Part shown: positions 18,228 through 27,012 of the stretch, in pieces
Layout of the letters: the number at the start of each line of letters is the position of its first letter
Numbering within the stretch: position 1 is the stretch's first letter
Assembly: GCF_015864955.1 (NCBI RefSeq)
Contig: NZ_JADYWE010000001.1
Span: forward strand, 558,001 to 622,000
Origin: Salinibacterium sp. NK8237
Lineage (GTDB): Bacteria; Actinomycetota; Actinomycetes; Actinomycetales; Microbacteriaceae
DNA: 64,000 nucleotides
Reading direction: 5' to 3'
Position numbers and translations under genes: made by a program
The notes under the pieces: generated by a model
Seen by the model: only the letters and a program-made list of their open reading frames with translations
Told to the model about the DNA's origin: nothing
Database searches by the model: none

Positions 18228-18479
18228 TTACGCGGAAACGATGTTGACGACCTTGCGGCCGCCCTTTGCGCCGAACTGAACTGCGCCCGGTGCGAGAGCG
18301 AACAGAGTGTCGTCGCCGCCACGGCCGACGTTGACGCCGGGGTGGAAGTGGGTGCCGCGCTGGCGAACGATGATCTCGCCGGCGAGAACCTCTTGGCCGC
18401 CGAAGCGCTTTACGCCGAGGCGCTGAGCGTTGGAGTCGCGGCCGTTACGGGTGGAGCTTGCGCCCTTTTTATGTGCCAT
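18228..18479 (-). CDS. rpmA: 50S ribosomal protein L27
   Basis: The product is 83 residues. It starts [20 protein letters not shown], the standard L27 N-terminus, with no Firmicutes-type cleavable extension. The [14 protein letters not shown] region is present. L27 reaches the peptidyl transferase centre. The gene follows rplU by 31 nt. Confidence 0.98.
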   Translation of the reverse strand: MAHKKGASSTRNGRDSNAQRLGVKRFGGQEVLAGEIIVRQRGTHFHPGVNVGRGGDDTLFALAPGAVQFGAKGGRKVVNIVSA

Positions 18480-18510
18480 CTGTCTAGAAGTCCTTTACGT
18501 CCGTCAGCAG

Positions 18511-18819
18511 TTACTTGATGCTGGTGATCTTGATGCGGGTCAGTTCTTGACGGTGACCCTGGCGAACCTTGTAGCCGGTCTTGTTCTTGAACTTCTGGAT
18601 AACGATCTTGGGACCGCGCTCATCGTTCAATACCTCGGCAACAACCTTGATCTTCTCAAGCGCCTTAGCGTCATGAGTGATCTTGTCGCCGTCGACGAAC
18701 AGAACTGGAGCGAGCTCAACATTGCCGTTCTTGTCGGCTGCGATGCGGTCGAGAACGACAATCGTGCCGACCTCTACCTTCTCCTGCCGCCCACCGGCGC
18801 GCACAACTGCGTAAACCAC
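18511..18819 (-). CDS. rplU: 50S ribosomal protein L21
   Basis: The product is 102 residues. It starts [18 protein letters not shown] and contains the typical [24 protein letters not shown]-terminal region that contacts 23S rRNA. It is the first gene of a long minus-strand run. A good promoter lies about 250 nt upstream, so the mRNA has a long leader. Confidence 0.97.
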   Translation of the reverse strand: MVYAVVRAGGRQEKVEVGTIVVLDRIAADKNGNVELAPVLFVDGDKITHDAKALEKIKVVAEVLNDERGPKIVIQKFKNKTGYKVRQGHRQELTRIKITSIK

Positions 18820-18967
18820 TTTTGACCCTTACTTAACGATTGAATAGCTAGAACTACTGAAGCTTGTGGCGAATTCTGCGGGCTTTGCCCAGCACACGCC
18901 AAGGATCAACAATACTCGACGTGGGCACTCCCGGTCAAACGACACGCTGCGGTAGCTTTCGACTGAA

Positions 18968-18981
18968 TCAATCATGATTGA
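18968..18981. promoter_or_regulatory. 14-bp perfect palindrome in the rplU leader
   Basis: TCAATCATGATTGA is a perfect palindrome. It lies in the transcribed leader of rplU, about 90 nt inside the predicted start site. It could be a protein-binding site or part of an RNA hairpin. No regulator is identified. Confidence 0.35.
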
Positions 18982-19071
18982 CGACTCGACGAAAAAGAAA
19001 ACGAGAACGTGTACACCAACAGTGGTTACGATCTCAACGATCGGAACCACAACTCGGGTGCAGCAGGCTCT

Positions 19072-19101
19072 ATAGTACGTTGCGAAGCGGCACCGGGTCA
19101 A
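19072..19101 (-). promoter_or_regulatory. Vegetative promoter for rplU-rpmA-obgE
   Basis: On the minus strand TTGACC (19101-19096) and TACTAT (19077-19072) are separated by 18 nt, matching a housekeeping sigma promoter. The start site would be near 19065, giving a leader of about 245 nt before rplU. The same region is upstream of the plus-strand DUF4031 gene. Confidence 0.65.
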
Positions 19102-19141
19102 AACCTTCGCCTAGTGATTCGCTGTCAATTAGGCTCACGAC

Positions 19142-19414
19142 ATGACCGTGTTGATCGACCAGCCCATTTGGCCAGCCCACAACACCGTCTGGGCACACAT
19201 CATCAGCGACACTTCCCTCGAGGAATTGCACAAGTTTGCCGACCGCGCGGGCATCCCTCGCCGCGGCTTCGACCTCGATCACTACGACGTGCCTGCTCGC
19301 ATGTGGGAAGAGCTCGTCTCCCTCGGAGCAGAACCAGTTGGCGTGCGCGAGTTCGTACGACGGCTCGAGGCCAGCGGACTGCGCGTAGCCCAGCGCGACC
19401 GCCCCACACAGTGA
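19142..19414 (+). CDS. DUF4031 protein
   Basis: The product is 90 residues. The family pattern is clear: MTVLIDQPIWPAHNTVWAHIISD at the start, then ELHKFADRAGIPRRGFDLDHYDVP and a C-terminal helix. These small actinobacterial proteins have no known function. The His and Asp residues (HYD, DLDH) are conserved-looking and could bind a metal (inference). The gene stands alone on the plus strand, divergent from rplU. Confidence 0.85.
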   Translation: MTVLIDQPIWPAHNTVWAHIISDTSLEELHKFADRAGIPRRGFDLDHYDVPARMWEELVSLGAEPVGVREFVRRLEASGLRVAQRDRPTQ

Positions 19415-19448
19415 TCACGGTGCCAAAAGCGGCCTGTGACGCGGACTA

Positions 19449-19850
19449 CTATCCCGCGGCCCGCTGCAGTCCTCGCAGCGCTGCCATGGCGGCATCCGTC
19501 GATCCAGTGGGCACAAAAATATGGTCATGGTGATGGCCGGCAATGACATTGCAACTGATCTGAACATCACCAAGCGCCTGCGCGAACGCCGCCGTAAGCC
19601 CCACCGCTTCGAGAGCTGACGTTACCGTCAACGTTATCCACGACGAGCGAAACTCGTGCGGGATGCCCTGACGCAGAGCATCCGACTCGGTCATTACGAC
19701 AGAAAGCCCTTCTGGTTCTTGCATGAGCGCGACGACCGACGCCCCGTCAACGTCTGCGATCGAGCCAACCGTCGCGAATACATAGACTCCCTCGTTGAGA
19801 CGAGGTTCCATAGACGCTACCAACTCGTTGAGATCAGAAATCGCTGCCAT
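19449..19850 (-). CDS. ACT-domain protein
   Basis: The product is 133 residues. It consists of tandem ACT-like folds: VYVFATVGS ... EGLSVVMTESDA in the first half and WITLTVTSALEAVGLTAAFAQALGDVQISCNVIAGHHHDHIFVPTG in the second. The HHHDHIFVP stretch is a hallmark of this uncharacterised family. ACT domains usually sense amino acids. It is the last gene of a minus-strand cluster, 9 nt after the Ig-like protein. Confidence 0.8.
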   Translation of the reverse strand: MAAISDLNELVASMEPRLNEGVYVFATVGSIADVDGASVVALMQEPEGLSVVMTESDALRQGIPHEFRSSWITLTVTSALEAVGLTAAFAQALGDVQISCNVIAGHHHDHIFVPTGSTDAAMAALRGLQRAAG

Positions 19851-19859
19851 CTGACGAAT

Positions 19860-21263
19860 CTAGCGCCACAGGAAGCCAAAGCCCTCCACGCTGCGCGTCA
19901 CCGTTCCTGTCGCAATCTCCACGAGATAGGTGGTCACGCTCTGTGGACGTGGATTCACCACGTACTCATCAGAGTCGAAATTGGAGACATTCGGCTGCAC
20001 TTCAACCGCCACGAACTGGTTATTTGGCGAAACCTGGAAGTCCAAGATCGCCCCCTTATCGTCGACCGTTTGGTACAGGATCCGAGATTGCTCACCGTCA
20101 TCGAACGCGAGCACGCTGCTGAACGAACCGCCGTCTTCGCTCACCAACACCATCTTGGCCACAAGGTTTCCGGCCACATCCGCATCGGTTTGTCCTAGGA
20201 ACGGCTGTTCGTCACCGATCAATGACGGGAACAGCCGCAATTCGGCTCCGTCGGACAGCGTTACCGAAGCGCTGCCTCGCGCATCAACAACCACCACCGT
20301 CGAGCCGTCCGCCGAGACCCGATCGAACTCGAAGTAGCCGCCGAGTGGCACCACCAAGCCTGACGTCGTATCGACCCGCACCAGAGTGCTCTCGGTCGTG
20401 AGCGCCACGATCGTGGTGGAGTCGGGCACGAACTGCCAGCCGACAACACGCATCGGCTCGCCATCCAAATCGGTGACCGCGACAACATCGCGCCCCCGAT
20501 CAACATCCATCGTATATAGCGTGTGGGAGACGGCTGAGATAGGCCCAGGGTCGAGGCTGGAGATGGTGAACCCCAAGAGTGAACCGGAACTCGTGGCATC
20601 CAGATCTGCAACCTCGCCTTCTTCAGGAAGGAGCACCTGTTCGCTCACCGCCGTCTCCGGGTTCACGAGCGTGAGAGTGCCAGCACGATCTGCGGCCGCG
20701 GTCGTGACCGCAAGCACATCGCCCACCGGCACGAACTCCTGAATGCCTTCGCCCGAGAACAGCACCGTGCGGTCCTGCGAACTCAGCGCAGTTTTAACGA
20801 TTTCGTCGTTCGGCTCTCCACGGTCGAGGTAATAGAGCTGCGGTTCACCAGTAGTAAACGAATAATCCAGGGTGGACTCAGACCCGCCGGAGGGGCTCAT
20901 AACGCCCTCAACCGTCACCGTGTACTCGGTGTTGTAATCCAGCGCCTCAGCGAACTGCACAGAGACCAGATCACCCTCACTAGACACGGTGGCAGCGGCG
21001 TCAGGTTCGACGGTGACCGCACCAGCCTCCACCGACGCGAGAGTCTGATTCGCAAAGAGGCGCAGGGTTTGATCTGATGACGACACCACGGCATCCACAT
21101 CGACCTGAGCGCTCGACAACTTAGGCCCCTGAAGGTAACCCAGCGTCAGGAAAATGCCGCAGAGAACAAGCAGCACGGCACAGGTCCACGCGAACGTTCG
21201 CCGAAACGAGCGGATGCTGTGCTCTCCCTCCGGAGGACGCGGACTAATAGAGATAGGGCTCAC
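19860..21263 (-). CDS. Membrane-anchored Ig-like and propeller-like protein
   Basis: The product is 467 residues. GTG 21263 has GGAG 8 nt upstream and lies inside the end of the UPF0703-type gene (20-nt overlap). A short cytoplasmic start is followed by one membrane helix (TCAVLLVLCGIFLTLGYL). An outside domain with an SbsA/Big_5-like Ig fold (YNTEYTVTVEGVMSPSGG...DYSFTTG) comes next. The last about 300 residues alternate short beta repeats and look like a WD40/TolB-type propeller. The function is unknown. Coupling to the UPF0718/UPF0703 pair suggests an envelope role. Confidence 0.65.
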   Translation of the reverse strand: MSPISISPRPPEGEHSIRSFRRTFAWTCAVLLVLCGIFLTLGYLQGPKLSSAQVDVDAVVSSSDQTLRLFANQTLASVEAGAVTVEPDAAATVSSEGDLVSVQFAEALDYNTEYTVTVEGVMSPSGGSESTLDYSFTTGEPQLYYLDRGEPNDEIVKTALSSQDRTVLFSGEGIQEFVPVGDVLAVTTAAADRAGTLTLVNPETAVSEQVLLPEEGEVADLDATSSGSLLGFTISSLDPGPISAVSHTLYTMDVDRGRDVVAVTDLDGEPMRVVGWQFVPDSTTIVALTTESTLVRVDTTSGLVVPLGGYFEFDRVSADGSTVVVVDARGSASVTLSDGAELRLFPSLIGDEQPFLGQTDADVAGNLVAKMVLVSEDGGSFSSVLAFDDGEQSRILYQTVDDKGAILDFQVSPNNQFVAVEVQPNVSNFDSDEYVVNPRPQSVTTYLVEIATGTVTRSVEGFGFLWR

Positions 21264-21993
21264 TTGGCCGCTCCACTACCGTCATCGATTCTGGAACAAG
21301 GACGAGCGGCAGATCACTGCGCGAGCTCGGGTTGATTTCGAAAGAACCACTGATCTCGACCCACGCGTCAACATCGAAGTCGTTCGCCCAGTTTGGCGCA
21401 TAGACAGCGACACCGGTGGGCTGCGCATCAACCGCACAGCACGTGACCGTGAAGCGAGACAGGTAGAAAATGTTGTCAGGATCATCTTCACTTTCCGTGA
21501 TGAAGCCGATGACATCCGCCGTCTTGTTGGCATAGAAACTCGGGTCGCTCGTCTGACGCAACAGCGATGACCAATCGACGACAGTGAAACTCGCGATGAG
21601 CTCGTCGTCGGCGTTCTCAACCTCATCGGCGTTCTGGCTGTCAGAACCCACCGTGGAACCGACGATATCGCGCTGACTCGCCGTTGCACTCGACAGCGTT
21701 GCCGGGGGCACGAGGACCAGAGAGAGTGCTACAGCACCAGAAAGTAGCAGCGCTACTCCCCCAACAACTCGTGACCACCCGCGCGGACGTGGCGCTTCTT
21801 CGGTGTTCGCTGGCCGGACCGCGAGACTGAGAACTCCCATCACGAGGGCAATAGCCGCCATCACGACCGTGAACACCACGTAGCGGGGGTGAATGTAGAG
21901 AACGAGCTGCTGGGTGGCGGCAAGCCACACTGTGGCGCTGACGGCCACAAGAATCAGGATGACGCCCCACCAGCGTTGGAGGCTAGACCACAT
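21244..21993 (-). CDS. TIGR03943-type (UPF0703, YcgQ-like) membrane protein
   Basis: The product is 249 residues. Two N-terminal membrane helices and a third near residue 85 precede an extracytoplasmic domain. That domain contains the family motif VTCCAVDAQPTGVAVY and DAWVEISGSFE. This family is found next to UPF0718 permeases, as here, with an 11-nt overlap. The pair (YcgR/YcgQ in Bacillus) is uncharacterised; metal or metalloid transport is often supposed. The paired Cys (TCCA) may bind a ligand. Confidence 0.82.
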   Translation of the reverse strand: MWSSLQRWWGVILILVAVSATVWLAATQQLVLYIHPRYVVFTVVMAAIALVMGVLSLAVRPANTEEAPRPRGWSRVVGGVALLLSGAVALSLVLVPPATLSSATASQRDIVGSTVGSDSQNADEVENADDELIASFTVVDWSSLLRQTSDPSFYANKTADVIGFITESEDDPDNIFYLSRFTVTCCAVDAQPTGVAVYAPNWANDFDVDAWVEISGSFEINPSSRSDLPLVLVPESMTVVERPSEPYLY

Positions 21994-23032
21994 AGTTGAT
22001 CACCAATCCGATAAAGGCACTCATCAGGGCAACAACAAGCGAGAGCTGCAGCAGCACCTTGGCCGTAAAGGTCGTGCGCATGATGGCCAGCATCTTGATG
22101 TCGATGATCGGCCCAAACACAAGGAAGGTGACGATCGAACCTGGCATGAAGGTGCTGGCGAACGGCAAAATAAAGAACGCATCAACACTGGAACAAACCG
22201 AAATCACAAACGCCAACAACATCATCGCGAGAATCGACCAGAGTGGATTGCTGCCCAGCGTGACCAGCACATCCCGCGGAACCGCGACTTGAATTGCGCC
22301 GGCGATAAGCGAACCGATAAATACAGCGGGCATCAGCACGCTGGACTCCCGCATGAAGATGTCGAGGCTTTTCTCGGTACGCGATTGCCGAGGCCCGTGA
22401 GAACCCACCGCACACTGCTGAGCAAAACGACCAGTGAGCATGGCGTTTGGCTGCGGGTGCAAGCTGAAGAGCCAACCCACGATGTTGGCGATTGCAAGGC
22501 CACCAAGAATTCGCCCTACCAGAATGCCGTCCTCAAAGCCGAAAGCCTGATGGGTCGTCACAATCGTGATCGGATTAATGATCGGTGCTGCCAAGAGGAA
22601 CGTCATCGACTCGGGCACCGAGAAGCCTTTGAGAATAAGCCCGCGAGCCAAGGGCACGTTGCCGCATTCACACACGGGCAACGCAATACCGAATAGCGAG
22701 ATCGCTGCGCGTCTCAGCACCGGTGTCTTCGGCAGGTAGCGCATCAACAGGTCTTCTGGGATCCACGCCTGCACCACGATTGACAGCAAAACACCGAGCA
22801 CCACAAATGGCAACGACTCGATGATGACGCTCGTCGCCAACGTCACAAGGTCTGCGGTTAGACCGGGAACCCCGAGCGAATCTAGCTCGCCGGTGAACGC
22901 CCTAAGCGCGAATATTGCCGCGACGCCAATCGTGCCGATCGCCAACCACAACAGACGGTTGCGTGACCGGCGAGGTCGAAGATCATGCTGATGATCATGA
23001 TCATCGACGCTCGCAGGCAAAGTTGTGGTCAC
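21983..23032 (-). CDS. UPF0718 (YcgR/ArsP_1-like) permease
   Basis: The product is 349 residues with about eight membrane segments. The family motif PVCECGNVPLARGLI (Cys-x-Cys-Gly) is present, with a second region FVISVCSSVDAFFILPF. The start is GTG 23032 with AAGG upstream. The first residues contain a His/Asp cluster (DDHDHQHD), a likely cytoplasmic metal-binding tag. ArsP-type relatives export organoarsenicals; this subgroup is uncharacterised. It heads the UPF0718-UPF0703-Ig-like-ACT run, 49 nt after RNase E. Confidence 0.82.
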   Translation of the reverse strand: MTTTLPASVDDHDHQHDLRPRRSRNRLLWLAIGTIGVAAIFALRAFTGELDSLGVPGLTADLVTLATSVIIESLPFVVLGVLLSIVVQAWIPEDLLMRYLPKTPVLRRAAISLFGIALPVCECGNVPLARGLILKGFSVPESMTFLLAAPIINPITIVTTHQAFGFEDGILVGRILGGLAIANIVGWLFSLHPQPNAMLTGRFAQQCAVGSHGPRQSRTEKSLDIFMRESSVLMPAVFIGSLIAGAIQVAVPRDVLVTLGSNPLWSILAMMLLAFVISVCSSVDAFFILPFASTFMPGSIVTFLVFGPIIDIKMLAIMRTTFTAKVLLQLSLVVALMSAFIGLVINYVV

Positions 23033-23081
23033 TAGTAAACCTTACAAAGTCGAAACTCGAAAAGTACCGAGTGCCACAGTG

Positions 23082-25940
23082 TTAGTTGTCGTCGGCAGGC
23101 GTTGCGTTGACGGTCTTGCCTTGGCTGCTAGCACGACGCGAACCGCGAGCCTTGCCATGACCAGGCTGCTTGGGCTCAGGAAGAGCCTCAAGGACCGAGC
23201 CCAAGATCTGCTCCGCATCCTGCGTGCTGATCTTAGGAGTCGTGACCTCTGGCTTAGTGATCGGGATGTCGAAAATGGCCACTGAAGCCTCAGCAACAGG
23301 CTCGACAGCGTCACTCGACGCGGCCGCAGGCTGAGAAGACTTGTTTCCGCCCTTGCTGCGTCGTGACTTCTTTGGCCCGGGAGCCGCTGACGTCTCGGTC
23401 ACTGCGGGAGCGCTCGCTGCGGCATCCGCTGCTGCCACCTCGCTCGCTGGGTTATCGACAGTAGGAACAACCGTGCTCGCTGCGACACGAGCAAGCGCGT
23501 TGCGAACGTCTTCCGTGATCGCATGAGTGCCGTTGCTCGGGCTCGAGGCCGACGCAGCCGCCTTCGCGGAACCGTTGGACTGCTGGGCTTGCGCCCCACC
23601 GCCGTTGCCGTTGTTGTTGCCATTGGAGTTGCTCGAATTATTGTTCGAACCACCAGCGTTATTGTTACCGCCACGGTTGCGCCCACGGCGTCCACCGCCT
23701 GCCTGCTCGTTCTGAGTCGGCTGCGAGCGGTGCTTGGTGACGGGGTCGTGATGAACGACAACACCGCGGCCAGCACACACATCACAGTTCTCACTGAACG
23801 TCTCAAGCAAACCAAGACCGAGCTTCTTACGCGTCATTTGCACGAGGCCCAGTGACGTCACTTCGGCGACCTGGTGCTTCGTGCGGTCACGGCTCAAGCA
23901 CTCAACGAGGCGGCGCAACACGAGATCGCGGTTGGACTCAAGAACCATGTCGATGAAGTCGACGACGATGATTCCACCGATGTCGCGCAGACGCAGCTGG
24001 CGAACGATCTCTTCTGCAGCCTCGACGTTGTTCTTAGTGACTGTCTCTTCGAGGTTTCCGCCAGAGCCGACAAACTTGCCGGTGTTGACGTCGACAACCG
24101 TCATCGCCTCTGTGCGGTCGATCACAAGCGAACCACCAGAGGGCAGCCAGACCTTGCGGTCGAGAGCCTTCTCGATTTGCTCAGAAATGCGGTACTCCTC
24201 GAAGGAGTCAACGGTTCCCTCGTGAGCCTTCAGACGGTCAAGCAGGTCAGGCGCGACTGAGCGCACGTAACCCTCGATCGTCTTGCGGGCGTCGTCACCC
24301 TCGATAACAAGCTTGTGGAAGTCTTCGTTGAAGACATCGCGAATGATCTTGATCAGAAGATCGGGTTCCGAGTGCAGCAATGCTGGACCCTGGTTTTGGG
24401 CGTTGTCAACCTGCGCGCTGATGTCAGCCCACTGGTTCGTCAAACGGTTCACGTCGAGCGTGAGCTGCTCTTCAGTCGCGCCCTCGGCAGCGGTGCGCAC
24501 AATGACACCGACGTTCTCGGGAAGCACACCCTTGAGGATCTTCTTGAGACGCGAACGCTCCGTGTCGGGCAGCTTGCGGCTGATGCCACTCATCGACCCG
24601 TTCGGAACGTACACGAGGTAACGACCTGGCAAAGAAACCTGACTCGTGAGTCGGGCACCCTTGTGGCCTACTGGATCCTTCGTGACCTGAACGAGAACAC
24701 GGTCGCCTGGCTTGAGCGCGAGCTCAATGCGACGAGCCTGCGGCTTGCCATCGGCAGAGTTCTCAGCAGCGGCATCCCAGTCGACTTCACCGGAATAAAG
24801 CACGGCGTTGCGGCCGCGCCCGATGTCGACGAATGCTGCTTCCATGCTGGGCAGGACGTTCTGCACGCGACCAAGGTAAACGTTGCCGATGAGGCTCGCG
24901 TCTTGAGCCTTTGCTACATAGTGCTCGACCAAGACGCCGTCTTCGAGAACACCAATCTGGATGCGATCGAACTTCGAGCGGACCACCATGACGCGGTCAA
25001 CGCTTTCGCGGCGCGCCAGGAACTCGCTCTCCGTTACAACGGGACGACGACGACCAGCATCACGGCCATCGCGGCGGCGCTGCTTCTTGGCTTCAAGGCG
25101 AGTCGAGCCCTTGACGCGCGTTGGCTCGTTGCTGGGCTCAGCCTGCTTGCGTGGCTGGCGAACGCGCACAACAGTGTTGGGCGATTCGTCACCGGGGCGA
25201 GCATCCTCACCCGAACGACGACGCGAGCGACGACGAACATTACCTGCTTCGTCTTGAGCATCATTGTCGTTCTTGCGACCGTCGTTGCCACGGTTGTCGC
25301 GGCTATCGCGGCTATCGCGGCTATCGCGGCTGTCGCCATTGCGGCTATCCGAGCCAGCACCGTTGTCGTTGCGCGAACGCGACGAACGAGCGGGAAGCTC
25401 TGGCAGGTCGGGAAGATCAGGTGCTTGAAAGAGCAGCGACGTCGTTGAAGGAGCAGTTCGCGGAGCGGTCTTCGCTGTCGCTGCTTTCTCGGTCGTCGCG
25501 TTGCCTGCTGGCTTCTTCGCAGCAGGACTCTTTCGTGTGCGGGTGCGAGCGGGCGTCGCCGTGCCAGTCTTCGCGTCGGCAGTTGCGTCTGCGTTTGCGT
25601 CGGACTTCGCCTCTGAGTTCGCCTCCGACTGTGCACCAGCCGGAGCTACTGAAGTGGCACTCTCAGTCGTGGGTTCAGCCGCAGCATTAGCCTTCATGCC
25701 GGTAACGGCATCCGGAACTTCGAGCCCGAGGTGTTCGCTGGCCGTCTTAGCGGCAGGACGCTGAGCAACCTTCGCTGTGCGGGGAGCGCTCTCCACAACC
25801 GGAGCCTCAACGGCGGGTTGTTCCACCTGCGGCTTCTGTGCCACTGGCTTCTCTACGGCTGCCTTTGAAGAAGGAAGAATGCGGCCGAAAAGGCCCTTCT
25901 TCTTCGGAACATCTTTCGAATTATTGCTTTCATTCACCAT
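23082..25940 (-). CDS. rne: Ribonuclease E/G
   Basis: The product is 952 residues. Residues about 1-310 are a disordered Ala/Lys/Arg-rich arm. The catalytic half follows: S1 domain (GNVYLGRVQNVLPSMEAAFVDIGRGRNAVLY), the DNase I-like core with VVDVNTGKFVGSGGNLEETV and IGGIIVVDFIDM (catalytic Asp residues), and a zinc link CDVCAGRG. The C-terminal 230 residues are disordered, with a Gly/Asn stretch and basic patches, and probably scaffold a degradosome. It cleaves single-stranded AU-rich RNA. N-terminal and C-terminal arms of this kind are usual in actinobacterial RNase E. Confidence 0.93.
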   Translation of the reverse strand: MVNESNNSKDVPKKKGLFGRILPSSKAAVEKPVAQKPQVEQPAVEAPVVESAPRTAKVAQRPAAKTASEHLGLEVPDAVTGMKANAAAEPTTESATSVAPAGAQSEANSEAKSDANADATADAKTGTATPARTRTRKSPAAKKPAGNATTEKAATAKTAPRTAPSTTSLLFQAPDLPDLPELPARSSRSRNDNGAGSDSRNGDSRDSRDSRDSRDNRGNDGRKNDNDAQDEAGNVRRRSRRRSGEDARPGDESPNTVVRVRQPRKQAEPSNEPTRVKGSTRLEAKKQRRRDGRDAGRRRPVVTESEFLARRESVDRVMVVRSKFDRIQIGVLEDGVLVEHYVAKAQDASLIGNVYLGRVQNVLPSMEAAFVDIGRGRNAVLYSGEVDWDAAAENSADGKPQARRIELALKPGDRVLVQVTKDPVGHKGARLTSQVSLPGRYLVYVPNGSMSGISRKLPDTERSRLKKILKGVLPENVGVIVRTAAEGATEEQLTLDVNRLTNQWADISAQVDNAQNQGPALLHSEPDLLIKIIRDVFNEDFHKLVIEGDDARKTIEGYVRSVAPDLLDRLKAHEGTVDSFEEYRISEQIEKALDRKVWLPSGGSLVIDRTEAMTVVDVNTGKFVGSGGNLEETVTKNNVEAAEEIVRQLRLRDIGGIIVVDFIDMVLESNRDLVLRRLVECLSRDRTKHQVAEVTSLGLVQMTRKKLGLGLLETFSENCDVCAGRGVVVHHDPVTKHRSQPTQNEQAGGGRRGRNRGGNNNAGGSNNNSSNSNGNNNGNGGGAQAQQSNGSAKAAASASSPSNGTHAITEDVRNALARVAASTVVPTVDNPASEVAAADAAASAPAVTETSAAPGPKKSRRSKGGNKSSQPAAASSDAVEPVAEASVAIFDIPITKPEVTTPKISTQDAEQILGSVLEALPEPKQPGHGKARGSRRASSQGKTVNATPADDN
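25292..25336 (-). repeat. Five 9-nt tandem repeats in rne
   Basis: Five copies of a 9-mer, three of them identical (CGGCTATCG), lie in the disordered N-terminal arm. On the coding strand they give Asp-Ser-Arg repeats. Length change would stay in frame. Confidence 0.9.
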
Positions 25941-26184
25941 TGCTGGTGTACTCCTTGCCCTGTGTAGGCGACCGCGCCACCTACCGGGTACTCTCTCGTG
26001 CGCTATTCCCCCACCAAACCTATGGTTCAGGAACCGCTACTAATTCTTCAGGTCCTGCAACGGGCCCGTGGCTCGCGTTGCAGTTGTGCTCTCTCACAGC
26101 ACTTCGGAACTGGCTATCCGACGCACGCAACTAGCGTTGCGCAACTGGTCCGGTCGCTATGCCCGGGAAGACTTCTTGGTGTTG

Positions 26185-26203
26185 TTCCGAGCGCGGCTCG
26201 GAA
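26185..26203 (-). other. Hairpin at the predicted 5' end of the rne transcript
   Basis: TTCCGAGC (26185-26192) and GCTCGGAA (26196-26203) form a perfect 8-bp stem with a 3-nt loop. It would sit about 6 nt inside the predicted rne start. RNase E senses 5' ends, so such a structure could protect its own mRNA (inference). Confidence 0.45.
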
Positions 26204-26215
26204 TAACTACGCTTC

Positions 26216-26263
26216 ATTATCGCACGCATTCTCAGAAAGTGAGCCTGACGCGCGTGCGATAAT
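26216..26263. promoter_or_regulatory. Mirrored divergent promoter elements (rne / VKOR)
   Basis: A perfect 12-bp inverted repeat, ATTATCGCACGC (26216-26227) and GCGTGCGATAAT (26252-26263), places a GATAAT -10-like hexamer facing outwards on each strand. The plus-strand element ends 6 nt before the VKOR gene ATG, which predicts a leaderless mRNA. The minus-strand element would start rne near 26209, giving a leader of about 270 nt. The -35 regions are poor. Confidence 0.5.
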
Positions 26264-26269
26264 CCCAGC

Positions 26270-26869
26270 ATGACTGCTTCCGGGGTTCGCAACAGGCCCA
26301 TCGCCCTCGCTATTTTTCTGATCTTTGCTGGGGTGGTTGGACTCTGGGCCTCGTTCCAGCTCACGCTAGAGAAACTCCACGTGCTCGAAAACCCGGATGC
26401 CACGTTGAGCTGTGACTTCAGCATCGTTGTGCAGTGCGCGGCCAATCTTGAGTCAGCGCAGGGCGCGTTGTTTGGGTTTCCTAACCCCATCATTGGTCTG
26501 GTGGCGTTCATGGCCCCTGTCGTTGTCGGCGCCGCAATACTGGCGGGAGCGCGATTCAACAGTTGGTTCTGGGTCACGTTCAACCTTGGCGTAGCTGGCG
26601 CTTTCGTCTTCATCCTGTGGCTCGCCTACCAGAGCATTTTCCACCTTGGCACGCTCTGCCCCTGGTGCATGGTTGTCTGGTCCGTCACGATCCCCATGTT
26701 CTGGGCAGTGACACTTCGAAACATCAAAGTTGGCGCGATTCGAACTCCCCGCGCGCTTCGCAAAGCTGCCAGCGCCGCGTACAGCTGGGTGCCCGTGATC
26801 ACGATCGTGGGATACATCATCATCGCCGTAGTCGCCCAGCTTCGCCTCGACGTTCTCTCTTACCTATAA
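26270..26869 (+). CDS. Vitamin K epoxide reductase-family protein (VKOR)
   Basis: The product is 199 residues with five membrane helices. The active-site pair CPWC is in HLGTLCPWCMVVW near residue 130, and an upstream loop pair (SCDFSIVVQCAANLES, two Cys) is at residues about 45-55. Bacterial VKOR reoxidises DsbA-type thioredoxin-fold proteins using menaquinone, driving disulfide formation outside the membrane. No fused thioredoxin domain is present. The ATG follows a GATAAT element by 6 nt and has no ribosome site, so a leaderless start is likely. Confidence 0.92.
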   Translation: MTASGVRNRPIALAIFLIFAGVVGLWASFQLTLEKLHVLENPDATLSCDFSIVVQCAANLESAQGALFGFPNPIIGLVAFMAPVVVGAAILAGARFNSWFWVTFNLGVAGAFVFILWLAYQSIFHLGTLCPWCMVVWSVTIPMFWAVTLRNIKVGAIRTPRALRKAASAAYSWVPVITIVGYIIIAVVAQLRLDVLSYL

Positions 26870-26889
26870 ACATATTCCCCAGCGGGAAC

Positions 26890-26937
26890 ACAACAATGGC
26901 GAGAGCCTGACGATGGTCAGGCTCTCGCCATTGTTGT
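26890..26937. terminator. Bidirectional hairpin between the VKOR gene and ndk
   Basis: A perfect 22-bp inverted repeat (left arm 26890-26911, loop GATG, right arm 26916-26937) lies between the converging VKOR and ndk genes. There is no strong T-tract, but the length and position favour a shared terminator. Confidence 0.7.
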
Positions 26938-27012
26938 CGTGGGATCAGCTCAACAGTTGCCTATTTCAGCACAGTGCTGCATCCCGTGCCCGTGAGGGCA
27001 AGAATCACCGAT

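Noticed and set aside
25292..25336. CRISPR-like array
   Set aside because: Contiguous 9-nt repeats without spacers, in frame inside rne.
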